Positions 13,681-26,350 of a stretch of DNA of 64,000 nucleotides are shown here, piece by piece. Source of the stretch: Caprimulgus europaeus (taxonomy: Eukaryota; Chordata; Aves; Caprimulgiformes; Caprimulgidae); the NCBI GenBank assembly GCA_907165065.1, contig OU015526.1, positions 68,657,723 to 68,721,722 of the forward strand. The letters are read 5' to 3'. Made by a program: the position numbers and the translations under genes. Each line of letters starts with the position of its first letter. The first letter of the stretch is position 1. The notes under the pieces are model-generated. The model saw only the letters and a list, made by a program, of their open reading frames with translations. It ran no database searches and was not told the origin of the DNA.

Positions 13681-13729
13681 TTGTCTGCTGTTGCTTCTCT
13701 GCTGCAAGAGATGAACATCACAACTCCAG
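13681..13729 (+). other. candidate internal exon, 49 nt
   Basis: Acceptor: a CTTTATTTCTTTATTTTAG-like tract (AG at 13679-13680). Donor: CCAG followed by GTAAGTGTG (GT at 13730-13731), a near-perfect 5' splice site. The 49-nt insert is open in two frames. One gives LSAVASLLQEMNITTP, which has the composition of real helical protein, and the other is cysteine- and histidine-rich. This is the best splice-site pair I found. I could not assign the peptide to any family, and the size (not a multiple of three) would require specific flanking phases. Alternatives are an exon of a non-coding RNA or chance. Confidence 0.28.
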
Positions 13730-14643
13730 GTAAGTGTGAACCATCAGTGCAAAGCTGTTGTCATGGTCTCTCTTGCTTCCATGCTTTTTTCTGGCTGCAG
13801 TATGTGCTTCCTGTGTGAGCTGGGGTGAGCAGTGGCCCCAGTGCTACTCCCAGGCTGTGGCACCCAACTGTGCTTGGCCCAAAGCCATGGGGGGATCTTC
13901 ACTACCTGGTGGGGGTTTACAAGCAAGAGGAGGCTAGGCTCTCTCTCTGGGTGCAGAGTGGAAGGACAACAGGCAGTGGTCACATGCTGCAGCAAGGGAG
14001 GTTGTGACTGGACATGAGGGACAAATCCTCACCCCTGCCAAGGTGACTTTGCAGTAGCATGGGTTGGTCCAGGACCCTGGGCAGCCTCCATCCTTGGAGG
14101 TGGTCAGAGCATGGCTGATCATTATGCTGAATGATCAGACCTGTCTGTGGTAAGGCTGGGACTGGGGACACCTGGTTATGCCTTCCAGCCCCGGTGGTCC
14201 TGAGATCTTCTGATCCTGTGAGCTATTTCTCATCTAGATCTGCAGTTTCACCTGCTTGCTCCCTGTAAATACCCTCTGAGAGAATATCCTGTGTCTTCCT
14301 AGCCATGTACGGCATTGGTGCTGGTATGCTCTCGAAATTTCCAGAAAACTCTGGTGCAACTGTTGATTCTGCAGTTTTAAAGAGCTGTGCTGGTATTCAT
14401 TTGCCCAAAGATTGCTAAGGGTCACCTGTACCATGCTGCTGAGGAACACACAACTGTACTGATAGATGTCTTGCTATTCAGTTGCTGTATCATCCTCCAG
14501 ACAATTTAGATTTTTCTAACTATAGATCTCCAGCTCTTCACGTATTTGTACTTTGATTATATTCTGGGGAACACACCAAAGCATCAGCTGAGGAAACCAC
14601 AAGGTGCAACTCAGTGTGTTCTTGGAAAGCTGTATGAGTCTCA

Positions 14644-15110
14644 TCACAGAATCACAGAATGTCAGGGATTGGAAGGGACCTCAAAAGATCATCTAGTCCA
14701 ACCCCCCTGCCAGAGCAGAAACACCTACATGAGATCACACAGGAAGGCATCCAGGTGGGTCTTGAATGTCTCCAGAGAAGGAGACTCCACAACCTCCCAG
14801 GGCAGCCTGTCCCAGTGCTCTGACACCCTCACAGTAAAGAAGTTTCTTCTCAAGTTTAAGCAGAACCTCCTGTGTTCCAGCTTGCACCCATTGCCCCTTG
14901 TCCTATCATTGGACATCACTGAGAAGAGCCTGGCCCCATCCTCCTGACACTCACCCTTCATATATTTATAAACATTAATAAGGTCACCCCTCAGTCTCCT
15001 CTTCTCCAAGCTAAAGAGACCCAGCTCCCTCAGCCTTTCCTCATAAGGGAGATGCCCCACTCCCTTCATCATCTTGGTGGCTCTGTGCTGGACTCTCTCA
15101 AGCAGTTTTT
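14644..15110 (-). mobile_element. CR1 LINE 3' end with readable ORF2 C-terminus
   Basis: About 467 bp of a CR1 in minus orientation, 5'-truncated. The plus strand opens with two CACAGAAT-type octamers (the CR1 3' tail) and runs into the coding part. On the minus strand 15072-14725 is one uninterrupted frame of 115 residues with the CR1 ORF2 terminal signature, including [18 protein letters not shown] near residues 13-30, and it ends at a natural-looking stop about 80 bp before the tail. The reverse-transcriptase core and endonuclease are missing, so the copy cannot move by itself. The lack of frameshifts over 115 codons suggests a fairly young insertion or luck. It is the same kind of subfamily as 4173-4490. 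Confidence 0.95.
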
Positions 15111-16311
15111 AGAGATGTTTTTAAAGAGTAGCCACAGCTTTATTTTTGAAACACAGGCTTTTTACTTAGATATTCCTTCTCAGGGTGGCTTCAGGGTATT
15201 ATTGAAACTTTGTATGGAAAACTGGTATTTATTTAATTTACTAATAAAAACAAAAGGTCCTCATATAAAATATTAGCAGTGATTTTGCTGGGCTCTTTTT
15301 TTTTAATGTGAAATGGAGGGCCACAAGGAGAACTGGATGAGGCCCAAGCACTGCTAGTAGCACTTCAGAATCCATTAATGCAGAGAGAGGTTACAAGATT
15401 GGACCATAACTATCTAACATAATACTAATTTAAATAAACAAGCATTTATTGTGACTGGATTATTCTTATTGGAAGCAGTGTATAATTTTACAAATACTAG
15501 AGCTTTCTGAAGAAAACCACTGCAAAGCTCTCAGTGAAGGGAATAGGTAAATTGGCTTTAAAATTCCACCATCTGGAGACAATCTGGAAAATTGGTCTTT
15601 AAAACAGATAATAATAATTAAAAAAGCTGTCATCTATTTTTCAGCTCCAACTGTTGTTCTCAGTGGAGCCTAGGTTGGACTATGGCAAATACTTTAATTG
15701 AATTCTTGTCTCTCTACTCTAAGTATGATACCCTTGGTGTATGTTCATGATTTGTGGTTTTACAGCAAGCAAATTTAGCCACACGGTATCTCTTTTAAGG
15801 TTTTATAACTAACAGAAATGCCTGGAGTGAGGCAAGAAAGAGAGGAAAAAAAAGTTACACTAACTAAGCAAAAAATCTAAATTAAGTAAAAATGGAAAAA
15901 GTGTGATGAGGAAAAAATGGTAGTGTCCAAACTTTAGTGTTACAGTTATAAAAAATACAATATCTTTATTGTCCCATTGCCCAAAGCTGTAGGTAAAATA
16001 TATTCTTCTAACATTACTTAATCTCTGTATTAAAATTGATTGCATGTATTTCTATATTGCAATTGATTATAGCACCTAAAAAGTATGCAGGTACATGGGA
16101 TGAAATATCTAGTCTGTAATGCAAGGGGGAATGAGGGAGGTAAATTATGGTATAGCAAACCCTTAGAGCTCAGGCAAATTGGTATCTGAATTAAAACTTA
16201 GGTGAAACTTTGCATTCTTCAATAGATAATTACCAATCAGGACACATTCTGCTGTTCTTTCTCTTTGTCTTCCAGGTCCATTTATTTAACTTTTTTTTTC
16301 GGACTTCATCT

Positions 16312-16450
16312 TAGCACATTGCAGAGCCTGCATAAGTATTAATAAGCATTTTTCTCAGTTTTTGATGACTAGAAAATGGAGCTGCAAAGTGCAAAGCAAT
16401 TAACCCCAGGTCACCAGGTAGCACAGCAATTGGAAGGGGACTGCTCCCAG
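16312..16450 (-). mobile_element. probable MIR-like ancient SINE relic
   Basis: Read on the minus strand, this stretch has GGTGACCTGGGGTTAATTGC followed about 20 nt later by CTCCATTTTCTAGTCATC. That is close to the conserved core of MIR/CORE SINEs (a GTGACCTTGGGCAAGTTACTTAAC block, then a CTCATCTGTAAAATGG block on the opposite side). MIR relics are known in bird genomes as old, highly diverged copies. The match is by eye from memory, and the tRNA-derived head is not identifiable. Confidence 0.42.
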
Positions 16451-18276
16451 TGCCACGCTCAGCCCACTGGCACATTGCTGGATAGAGGAAGGTCTCTCTT
16501 CCTCTTCCTGCACCTGGTGAGCTGGGACACTTCCCAGACTTCTTGCTTGCCCTACTTGACATTTAAATTCAGCAGTAGATTTGGTAATCAGAAAATGCTT
16601 TATGCTGGGCTCAACCTGTAAATTTGGCCTTGGGTTTGTTTCTAGGGCATCCTCTTCAGGGAAGCTCAAATCACCTCTGAGGATCTCTGTGCTGTGACAC
16701 AGCGTCATTGTGTTATGTTTGACCTCTGAGGCTTCCTACTTGCCTCTCTGGTCCCTGTATCTGAAGAGCTGTGTGTTTGAAAGGGTTGAATTCTTTTGCT
16801 GGGAATTGCAAAAACTAGATGCACTTAGTTCAAAACGTTAGGGAGCTGTGCTTGCTCGACACTGCACCTTTCTTTGGCCAAAGAAACGAGGCCACATTCC
16901 CATCTGTAGTATCCATGGAGTGTTTCTGTTGGAGTGAGCTGATCTGTACCAGCGATGGTCTGACCCATTGCACCTGGGGTGCAAAGGAGTGAAGCACATC
17001 GTTGCAGTGATGAGAGAACTAAACAACGAGCGCTGGGGTTGGTGGTGTCATGAGGAGGAAGGCAACTGTTTCACCCTATTCGGTCAGAATGGAAAATAAA
17101 TACAAACCAATATGAATTTTTTAGAGTTTGTTTTCTTTGTTTCTTTCCTTATGTGGTAGCCTTGAGCCAGCTGTCCCCTTGCTTTCCTCTTATCTTCCTT
17201 CATTGGAATAGTCCTGAGCTTTGCAAGAGTTCAGATGAATCCCAACAATTAATTTTGATGCAGCCTTCTAAGACTTAAAGGCTGTGTACCATCGTGCTCA
17301 GACTTTTCTGCAGGGGGTTGAAATCCTGTGTCTGTACATTAACATTTAAGGTCCTCTCTAGACTTTTTAATCACACTTCAGAGGTGAGAAAAAACATTCT
17401 GGAAATCATGTTATTTATTGTTGCTGTTGCTTTATACCTCCTGGAAGCTATTAGGAAGTGATATTAATAAAAAGAAGAGGGAGCTTTGCTTTTTGTGGTG
17501 ATGCATCTTTTAAGTTAGTGAAAATTGCTGACTTGGAACCTGGTGTAACAGAAAATGAAAACTCTTTGCAAGTTGTACATTATGTTTTGCAGGTGATAAA
17601 CAAGGCAGTTCTTCCAGGCAGAACTTTAACAATATTGTTCCAGTTGTGCATTTTTTTTTTCATTATAAATTGTTGGAGTAATTTTATTCTCCATTTATAG
17701 CTCAAATCTTATCCCTTGTAGAAAACAGATGCCTGATGTGCTATGATACAGCACCATTATTTTCAGGAGTTTCAGTAGAAACATCTATTCCCAGGACTAA
17801 GATTAAAGAACAATCTAATATCAAATACTTCTTTTTGGTAGCTGAATTTCTGTCAGATTCAAACACTGATTCTTCTGGAGCTTGGCTTCTCAGTAAATAT
17901 CTTCTGAATGAGCCTTCTAATCAGGACGTTATAAGATCATTCCTTATTTTGAGTGACTTTAAGAAGCAATGACTTAATTTATTAGTTGGAATTTTTCCAC
18001 GATCCCATACAGGAGAGAAGTCCCTTGTTTGCTTTGCAATCGGTGCACAGACTGTATATGTGGATGAGCTGGCAAAATGATTGTCAGTAAACCAGGCTAA
18101 GCCAGATAATGTGTCCGTGCAGACTGGTTTTCAGTCCGGAGAATAAATATGAGACTAGATTCAGCAATCTCATCTGAATGACTGCAGTTTACACCAAGAC
18201 CTGAAGGAATATTCTTCCAGACAGCTCTGGAGGGCAGCATTGCACTTTGAATGAGAGAAGGCTTGCTCATTAATGG

Positions 18277-18380
18277 AAAAAAAAAAAGAAAAAATGAGTA
18301 AAATAAAATAAAAAAGTGTGTGTGGGGGACAGGGGTATAGGGACACAACGAATGAGAGAAAAAAAAAACCAAGGAAAAAA
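18277..18380. repeat. A-rich low-complexity patch with GT/GGGG segment
   Basis: An 11-base A run, AAATAAAATAAAA units, a short GTGTGTGTGGGGG segment and another A-rich run lie in about 100 bp. No retrotransposon body is seen upstream, so I read it as simple sequence rather than a poly(A) tail. Confidence 0.6.
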
Positions 18381-19489
18381 GCAAAAGAAATATTAACCCA
18401 GAATACTGGTCATGGTGGGGGTGGGAGGAAGTGCAGGTTTTTTATTTTACACTGTATATTCCCTGTTGAAGTGTGTAAAGTATAGTACTAAAGCACTGAG
18501 ATATTCCAGGGTATGTTACACTGGGCAATTAATAACATACTGAAATTGAAAACTGCTATTTTTTTCCCCCCTTTTTAGCCATGATCTCCTGTTATTCCTT
18601 GCTTATCCATCTCCTCACCTTTTCTGTTTCTAAACAGCCACCTGGAGTATTCATTTAAAACAACTGCTAAAAGATGAAATTGGAAGCATGCTTTGCCTGC
18701 AAGTTGCCTCTTAAAACAAGCAGCCGAAGAACCCTGTAAGTCCGGCTGTGCCTGATGAGAGCTGTGTGAGCCATGGTTCAAGGCTGCAAGGAGGAGGAGG
18801 TTGAAAGTCCATCTTTCCTCCTGTTTCTTCCCCCCCATCTTCTCTGTTGCTGTCACTCTTAGTTGACCTCATCACATTCAAAGCTGAATAGTATCTTCAG
18901 CCAGGGCAAGTAAACTTGCAGCTTCCATGCCAGCTTAGATCCATGGGACTGTGGTAGTGGTATTGGTCTGCCTTATGTTCCAGCAAGCTGCTGCTGGCTG
19001 GTGCAACATGTATGCGACCTTTTCCTACAAGTTCTTTGTTATTCACTTTCTGTTAGTAGCATCTGTGATCCAAAAGATGTTCTCAGACTTTCTGTAAGTG
19101 GACTTATGTGACACGAAGCTGTGAGGTGATGAAAGTGTTTGTAAGTCAGGGCCAGATCCAAATAGTGATGGTCAAACCTACTTTTGTGTAGTTTACCTGG
19201 GTATTGCGGCTGAGGTTCAGTACAGATCCCTTCCCATGTGATACTCTTCCCTTAGTACGTGATTTTGAACCCATAGTTTGCCTCAGGCCATTTCCTGTCC
19301 ATGTCTTGTTTTCCTAACACATGAGAATGTTTGAGTGCAATGCAGGACTCGCTGGTGCCGCGGCAATGGCAGAAGAACAAGCCCTTGGGATTTGTGATGG
19401 CCTGTCTGTATGTTGTCCAGCATGTTGTGTTTATGGAGCACCAGTTCCTGTAGCTTAACCAGAGTCAGGCAGGAACTTGTCAGAACAGA

Positions 19490-19553
19490 TTTTTTTTTTT
19501 TCTCAAAAAGGCTTTAAGTCTAGAAAGCCAAAGCTTTTTTTTTTTTTTTTTTT
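19490..19553. repeat. poly(T) tracts (11 and 19 T)
   Basis: Two T runs are separated by about 34 bp. The second ends TTTCAG and so mimics a splice acceptor. It could also be the complement of an insertion's poly(A) tail, but no element body is recognisable. Confidence 0.7.
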
Positions 19554-22500
19554 CAGAATGTCTTAGACTAGGACAAGTTTCTTAGACTGGAAATAACATA
19601 AAAGAAAGAAAGAAAAAATCATCTTGGCTGAGACCAAGATTAGACTCCATGGTCTACCCAATTTGGCAAAGGGACTTGGGTCTGGTACCCTACATGACAG
19701 GTGAGATTTTTAAGCTCTGGACTGTTGATAGTCTCCTGCTTTGTGCCTGTTTTTTATTTGCTTATGGAAAAAAATTCCAGAGGCTAAGACTTGTCCTGAT
19801 GGGATATAGGAAAACTTTTGACATTTTCAATGCTTTTTTTTTTTTTTTAGGAAGAACAAACTCTTTCTCATCCTGCATTAAGCTCAACAAATGTGTGTGA
19901 AAACTCTCACAAGGACAAGCCTTTATGTTTAAATAGCAACTTTGTAAATGGCATTGATTTAATTTAAATGAGAAGTTATGCTTTGCTCATATATCTATAT
20001 CTTTCAGAAAGAATGAAGCAATGTGAGGAAATGTTTTACTTTGGCTGAAAGTACATATAGGGCAGGGTATAAAAGACCACATGAAGATTAATTGCTTCTG
20101 TTAAAATTTAGCTTGACTGCACAAGGTGAGACAGTTTAATTATTTAATCATAGTGCTGCCTTTAGCTTTCGAGGCCAGGAATGTAGTGATTTTGTTTCCT
20201 TCCCCACCCTCCTGTGTTTAATTTATGTGACTTCTTGTACCTAACCTTCCTGCCCCCTGTTTGAATAAGAAAAGGGATTAAAATTTATTTCCTGGAGTGA
20301 TGGTTTATCCTTGTGCCTTTCGTATTTCTCATGTCAGTTTTAACCGATGGACTGCACTCGCTAAGACTGATGGAGTGCTGTGATTTACTGAAGGCTTTGG
20401 CAGTTGTTCTAATTGTTTATTCACTCAAATTCCAGAAGAGTCCTGAAGCTTTGAAGTGGGATCAAGGTCTGGTTGATAAGAGCTATATGAAAATGCTGTG
20501 TGGTTCTCTGTTTCAGTGTCTCTTCCCTTTGGTAGATGTCTTCCTTCTCAGACAACTCGTTTTCTTGTGATTTGACTCAAGCCTTAAATAAGTTCTCTTT
20601 CCTTCTATTGCAAGTCTATTCCAAAGTTGCATTAAAAGGACAAAAAACATTTTTTTAAACCCAATGAGAATTAGGGACAGGTTGTATGAAGTCATGGAAA
20701 ACTTCCCATGGACTTTGGTCAGCCTGTCAGACAGGTGTTTGATAGTGTGCAGCATTTTCAGATATGTAATTCATTGCAAGTGATGTTGCTTTTTTTAGTG
20801 GACTGCCTGGTGAGCTTAGCTTACTCTCTTGCTTTCCTAAGGATACTGCTTATTCATTTGCCTGCAGGCTGTCTGGCCACTTGGTTTAGTCCTTGTGCTG
20901 CAGCTCCTTTCACTTGATGATGTATGATGGTGCCCTGCTACTCTTGTTCTTGGGTAATGATAACACATACAGTTCTCTTGTAATAACTTATTTGTGCAGC
21001 CTTGCAACCCACATTTCCAAATGTTGGCTTATGTTCCAATTAATAATTAACTGGTGTTAGAGTGCTTTCAAGCCAAGTTCTTAATATGTAACTCTACTAT
21101 GGAAAATGAGCTACTGTTGACTACCAGGACTAAACTGGCTTAGCAATGGAGCCTGCACAATGGATTGTGCTGGATGCTATCTAAGTAGTATGGAAAAAGC
21201 ATGCCACTGTAGTCGCTGTTGTGTCAGGCTGAGGGACGCATGGGAGTTGTTTTGAAATGCTCTGTGTGGTTACACCCCTGTTAAGGCACGCCTTGCACCT
21301 CTCTGGTAACAAGAGCTGATTTTTGTTTTGTTTTTCTGAGTAGCTGTTTGCCTGCATGTCATCCTATGGTTGTGCCTTCCAGCTGATCACACCTAACTTA
21401 AACTGGTTTTCCCCCTTCCTGACCACTTTTATGATGCAAAGCTTGAACTTTGGATGCTCTCCCCCAATGCCTCATGAAATATCAGTAGTGCTGTATGCAG
21501 GGTTTTATTTGTTCCTTGTCTGCCTTCATAACTTAAACAGAAGCAATCTAGATATTTGCTAGCAGTTTGGGAGCTGGGAACAAGCGAGGAGTAAGGCAAT
21601 CCAATTTCTGTGACACTCTATTAGTAATATTTATTGCATCTTGACTCGTATGGCATTGTTCATTCATCAGGCTTGCACTGTATGTTGATGGCTGCGGGGT
21701 TATATCACTCTAACAAGGCAAAATTTGGTTTCGATTCTTAATAATTGGTTTTCTATTTACAACTTACCTTTATTTTAAACTTTCTTATTTCATCAGCACA
21801 AGGGATAATATCGCTGCAGTCATCTTATCGATCACATTTTGTCTAACTTCAGAGAGATGGCATCTTTAGCTAAATGACAATGCTGATTGATGGTATGTGA
21901 CCCACAGTTTCAAAAAATGTACTTTGTTACAGGACTTAACGTGTTTCTTCAACCTATTGCAGTTTTTCTCAGGCTTTCAGTCCAGTATGCAAGGTAGAAT
22001 TATTTTACGAATGAATACAACATTTCCTCAAGTGAGATGTTGACCAGCTATTGGCAACTATTATCTAACATTTTACACTGGACACAAGTGAAAATATAAA
22101 GCACACACGTTCAAGTGTAAGGAGAGGTATTTTCAGTATGAATTCAGGTTGTGGGGGCAATAAACAGCCTGTCATGCTAGAAAAATTCCTGTCAGATGGT
22201 GTTGGAAGCAATAGCAAGGTTCAGATGCCTTCAGGGCTCCTCTGAAAGCATACTGGCTGTGTCTGCCTAGAGACCTTGTTCATGTTGTTAATCCTCTAAA
22301 ACTCTAAGCAAATATTCTTTTCTCATGAGTACTGATGCTATGGGAAGGCAAACAAAATGTTCTCGCAGAGGGAAAGGCACATGGGGTTAACAGCAATAAA
22401 GCAGCGCTATATTGGCAGCAGTATGTAACACCTTCTCCCTCAACCTGTATCTCCAGGGTTTCTCTGGGTCGCATGCCTAGTGTCTCACCTGCTCTCTGGG

Positions 22501-25500
22501 CATGCTGACAGGGCATTTTCCAGGCAGATGGGACTGTGAATGGATATAGATCATTAATTTGGTCACAGCACAATGCTTGTGTTATTCCATGCAGAGAAGG
22601 CTGTGTTGTGCCTTTTGACACACCACTTTCCCACCTTCCTGGTTAGTGACACTTGCTGCTTACTACCAGTTGATGGTGAAATCTCAGATGCATCTGGCAA
22701 GCTTACCCCAAGATGCTGAGGGCAACTTTTGTTTTGCTGCTGTGAAGGGTGCTTCAGTTCTCGGTTGTGTTGGTGCCTCCAATGGCGAGACAACCTCTGT
22801 GCCCTTACCCTGCTGCCTCCAAGGCCAGGAGTGAAGCCTGCAGTGCTGCAGTCTGATGGCACTGCTCTTCCAGCTCTGTCCTTTCAGCCACCTGCACAGT
22901 AGAAAAGGGAGATCCTCACATGAGCTCCTTCAGCTCCATTGCTCTCTGGTGAGAGCCCTGAACTTGACCACTACCACCTCTAGCAGAGGTGCCAGCTTCC
23001 CTTCCACCATTACAATGGGAACAGAAGGAGAGGGCACTTGATGGGTGGTTGGGTCTACCAGAAATTCCTGACTCTGCAGAATTGCAACAAACTTCTTATT
23101 TCTCTTCTTGTGATATATGAGCTGTTGCAAGGCTGTTGGGAGCAGGTTTTCAGGGAAATTAAATACAGTTCTGTTCTTGCACTGTGTAACAAGGAGCGCA
23201 AGCGTAAATGCATTTTTAATGGAGATACATCTCTAAAGGTAGATAACAAACACACAGGGCAAACTCTCCTCCCTTCTTGTTTGTTTCTTCTGCTAATTCC
23301 AGCTATCAGAGAGCTGCTTCCCTGGAACTCTTAGGCCAGGGGACTGCACTGAAAGCTAAACTGGTGTTTTAGGGCTGCAGGCTTTTGGAGATTTCCTCTA
23401 TCTTATTACATTTATTTTCTACTTCCAAAAGCTCCCGAGTGAAATATTTTACTATTATTTGCTGCATGCGGAAGAACTGAATGTTTTTGCACTGTGGATG
23501 CAAGGGTATAAGTTATATTGGGGTGTACAGCTCTGCCAACGTGAAATGAAACTTAATTAAAGACTGAATTCTTGTTTGTGTAGATAATAAGCAGGATTGT
23601 TTGTCTGGAGTAGCGTGTGTTTGGTTTCAGATCATACTTTGACCTGGCAAAAAGAAATATGAGGGTTTTGTGAACCAGAAGTTGGGGAAACTAGGTTAGA
23701 CGTTGGTAGATTTACAGTCCTGGAAAGCAATAAAGGCAAGAAAGAGACTGTTCTTTGCTGCAGCAGAGCTTCCGTCCTGTCACTTAAACCCATCAAGGTT
23801 AAAAAGATTGCCCCATCTGAAAGAACATGGAGCCATTTCTGCCATCCACACATACAGAGAGGGTAGGCAGCTGGGATGAGGATAAGAGGACTAGAGGCAA
23901 TTCCTCTGCTCCAGATAAATGGATAATAAATCAGAAACTGGTAACCAGAGCCTGTAGCAGAAGATGAAGGTTTATTTTAATCTTCTTCAGAAAGTGTCCA
24001 ACAGCTGAGCAGATACTCTTCCAAAAACTTTAACCAGAAATCAGCTTACTGCTTGAGTGGCATGCCCTTTTTAAACCATGATGCTTCTTTAAAACCTAAG
24101 CCTCATTTGATTTCTGGGTCTGTTTTGCTATGTTATACTTTGAGCTCAGATGATATAGAGATTTTCTGGAAGGAAACTCCTTAGTTCTAAGGGATTTCTG
24201 ACTTTCTGCAACTTAAATCGGACATCAGTCCCCTCTCTGTCAGCCTGCTCAACAGCAAACAAGATGCTTGGTGGCAGATAAACCAGTGATCAGGATTCTG
24301 TATGACTGGTAGGAGGTATATCCTCAGGGAAAGGCAAATGTGTGCAATATATCTGTTCCAAAATTTGCTGAACCTTTTAATGAATATTCTTGAAGTATTT
24401 GTCAATAAAACAAAGGGAACAAACAGACCATATTATTAATTAAAAGTTCAGACAATTATATATTTTAATTATTCTTCCTTTGCTTCCTGCGGGGTTTTGG
24501 CACAGGAAATAAAATCATTCACCAGAGTGGCAAGATGTGTTTAAAAAAAAATGTATTTTGAAGATTTGCATAGGAAAGGAACTTGGGGAATAGAAAGTGA
24601 CCAAATTACTTTAATTTGTAATCAAAACAATTGCTCCTAGAGAGCTATGAATAGAATTTCATTTATCAAATCCATTAATTCACTGTGAATAAACTCAATA
24701 AAAAAAATTAGCTTATTAGATTGGAAGATTTTTCATAATAATCAGTATGTGCAGGGGATGTGTGTATTTGTGGTAGTTTAGTGGGTGATTGTATGAGTAA
24801 AAGCAACAGCATGGGGAAATCTGCACAAAGAACAACTGCATATTTACTGCCTCGTCATTTCCAAGGCCATTGCAAGGCTTTCCAAATATTATTTCCTATT
24901 TTCTTTGCAAAATGATATGCAGGGATCTCTTAAAAGGTGCCTGATATTAACACTTCTGTCAGAGGTGAGCTCCAAGCTTTAGCTCTGTATAGCATCTCCG
25001 TGATGGGTCCTTGGGAGATGGTGCTCTGCTGCCTGGTCACTGGAGAGGCTGCCTAGGCTGTAACTCTTGCTGCAGTGTTCTTGCTTATTACAGAAGAAAT
25101 GTCCTTCCTGACCAAGCCTTTAGAATCTCAAGATGCTCTATTTCTTCTAGTGTTTACCTAGTTGGCTCAGGAGCCAGCTTTGTGGTGTCACACTGTCTGC
25201 AGGCGGGTCACCGTTGAGCCCCATGACCATTTTCAGCCCTACCTGTCTGCACAGCTGCAATTGCAAACCAAGATGATTCTCATGAACTTTGTGAAAAGAT
25301 GACTGGGAAGGAGTCACATTGCTGGACTCCAGAAATGCTGCTTTGTGGATACTCCTGTTTTAAACACAGGGGAACGTATCTAGTGGAGAGGGATTGGGGG
25401 TGTTTAATCCACCACAGAGGATATTCTGACTGGAGCCTGTATGTTTTGGGGCACTGGGGAACCCTGACTTGCAGAACCCACCTGTAAGTCTATAAGGGAG

Positions 25501-25670
25501 GCTTTGCTGGTCCTACTGGTCTGAAACCCTGGGAGACAACTTTCTGATGAATTAAGGTCATACCTTTAAAACTTGAACTCTTCAACATGTGAAATGCAAA
25601 GAAAATAGAATGGGTACCTGTTGTGGCTCATCCCAGGCAAAATAGCCTGGATGGTAGCAGCAGTTTAGGT

Positions 25671-26350
25671 CATAGAATCATAGAATGGTTTGGGTTGGAA
25701 GGGATCTTAAAGATCATCCAGTTCCAACCCCCCTGCCATGAGCAGGGACACCTTCCACTAGACCAGGTTGCTCAAAGCCTCATCCAGCCTGGCCTTCAAC
25801 ACTTCCAGGGAGGGGGCATCCACAGCTTCTCTGGGCAACCTGTTCCAGTGTCTCACCACCCTCACAGACAAGAATTTCTTCTTAGTATCTAATCTAAACC
25901 TACCCTCTTTCAGCTTAAAGCCATTTCCCCTTGTTCCGTCATTAACTGCCCTTATGAAAAGTCCCTCCCCAGCTTTCCTGTAGCCCCTTCAGGTACTGGA
26001 AGCTGCTAGAAGATCTCCCCAGAGCCTTCTCTTCTCCAGGCTGAACAGCCCCAACTCTCTCAGCCTGTCCTCACAGGAGAGGTGCTCCAGCCCTTGAATC
26101 ATCCTTGTGTCCTCCTCTGGACTCATTCTAACTGGTACTTGTTTCTCTTGTGTTGGGGGCTCCAGAACTGGACACAGCACTCCAGGTGGGGCCTTACGAG
26201 AGCAGAGTACAGGGGCAGAATCCCCTCCCTCGACCTGCTGGCCACGCTTCTTTTGATGCAGCCCAGGATACGGTTATTGGCCTTCTGGGCTGCAAGCGCA
26301 CATTGCCAGCTCATGTTGAGCTTCTCATCTACTACCGCTCCCAAGTCCTG
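25671..26350 (-). mobile_element. CR1 LINE 3' fragment, 680 bp, ORF2 frameshifted
   Basis: The plus strand begins with two CATAGAAT octamers and the GGTTTGGGTTGGAAGGGA block typical of the CR1 3' end on the opposite strand. The minus strand encodes the ORF2 C-terminal region: [15 protein letters not shown] and [13 protein letters not shown] in the frame covering 26350-26123, then [19 protein letters not shown] in a different frame (26180-25989), which soon stops. The coding frame is therefore broken by a frameshift around 26123-26180 and later stops. Similarity ends abruptly after CCAAGTCCTG at about 26350, the truncation point. It belongs to the same subfamily type as 35402, 45631 and the outer copy at 57543, and differs from 4173 and 14644. 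Plus-strand ORFs here are antisense shadows. Confidence 0.96.

Larger units (their letters stand above)
4491..14643. other. unique DNA with scattered low-complexity tracts
   Basis: Mostly AT-rich single-copy-looking DNA. It holds the candidate exons at 5565-5745, 8943-9017 and 13681-13729, the 24-bp duplication at 7346 and 8366, and A/T runs at 5507-5519, 9332-9344 and 11120-11134. GC content rises visibly around 10.6-10.75 kb and 13.8-14.2 kb without a CpG island. Between 14035 and 14120 a stretch reading CATCCTTGGAGGT recalls an old CR1 tail in plus orientation, but it is too short to call. ORFs of 60-185 codons at 11661-12218 occur on both strands at once and resemble no known family. Confidence 0.55.
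15111..25670. other. unique DNA, no gene recognised
   Basis: Apart from a probable MIR-like relic (16312-16450), no element or gene is recognised. T runs occur at 19490-19500, 19535-19553 and 19834-19848, and an A-rich/GT-rich patch at 18277-18380. The stretch 22.3-23.1 kb is slightly richer in GC and carries ORFs of about 100 codons on both strands, with no family resemblance. Individual good splice acceptors (for example CTTTGTCTTCCAG ending at 16275) have no clear partner giving a recognisable exon. Confidence 0.55.

Noticed and set aside
19535..19860. Splice acceptors formed by long T runs plus CAG or TAG (19553-19556 and 19848-19850)
   Set aside because: Any T homopolymer followed by AG scores as an acceptor. 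No donor at a plausible distance defines an exon with other support.
25623..25983. Plus-strand ORFs over the CR1 tail (similar peptide antisense at 57912-58109)
   Set aside because: The peptides are antisense or out-of-frame readings of CR1 3' ends. Their recurrence at two loci reflects the repeat, not a gene family.
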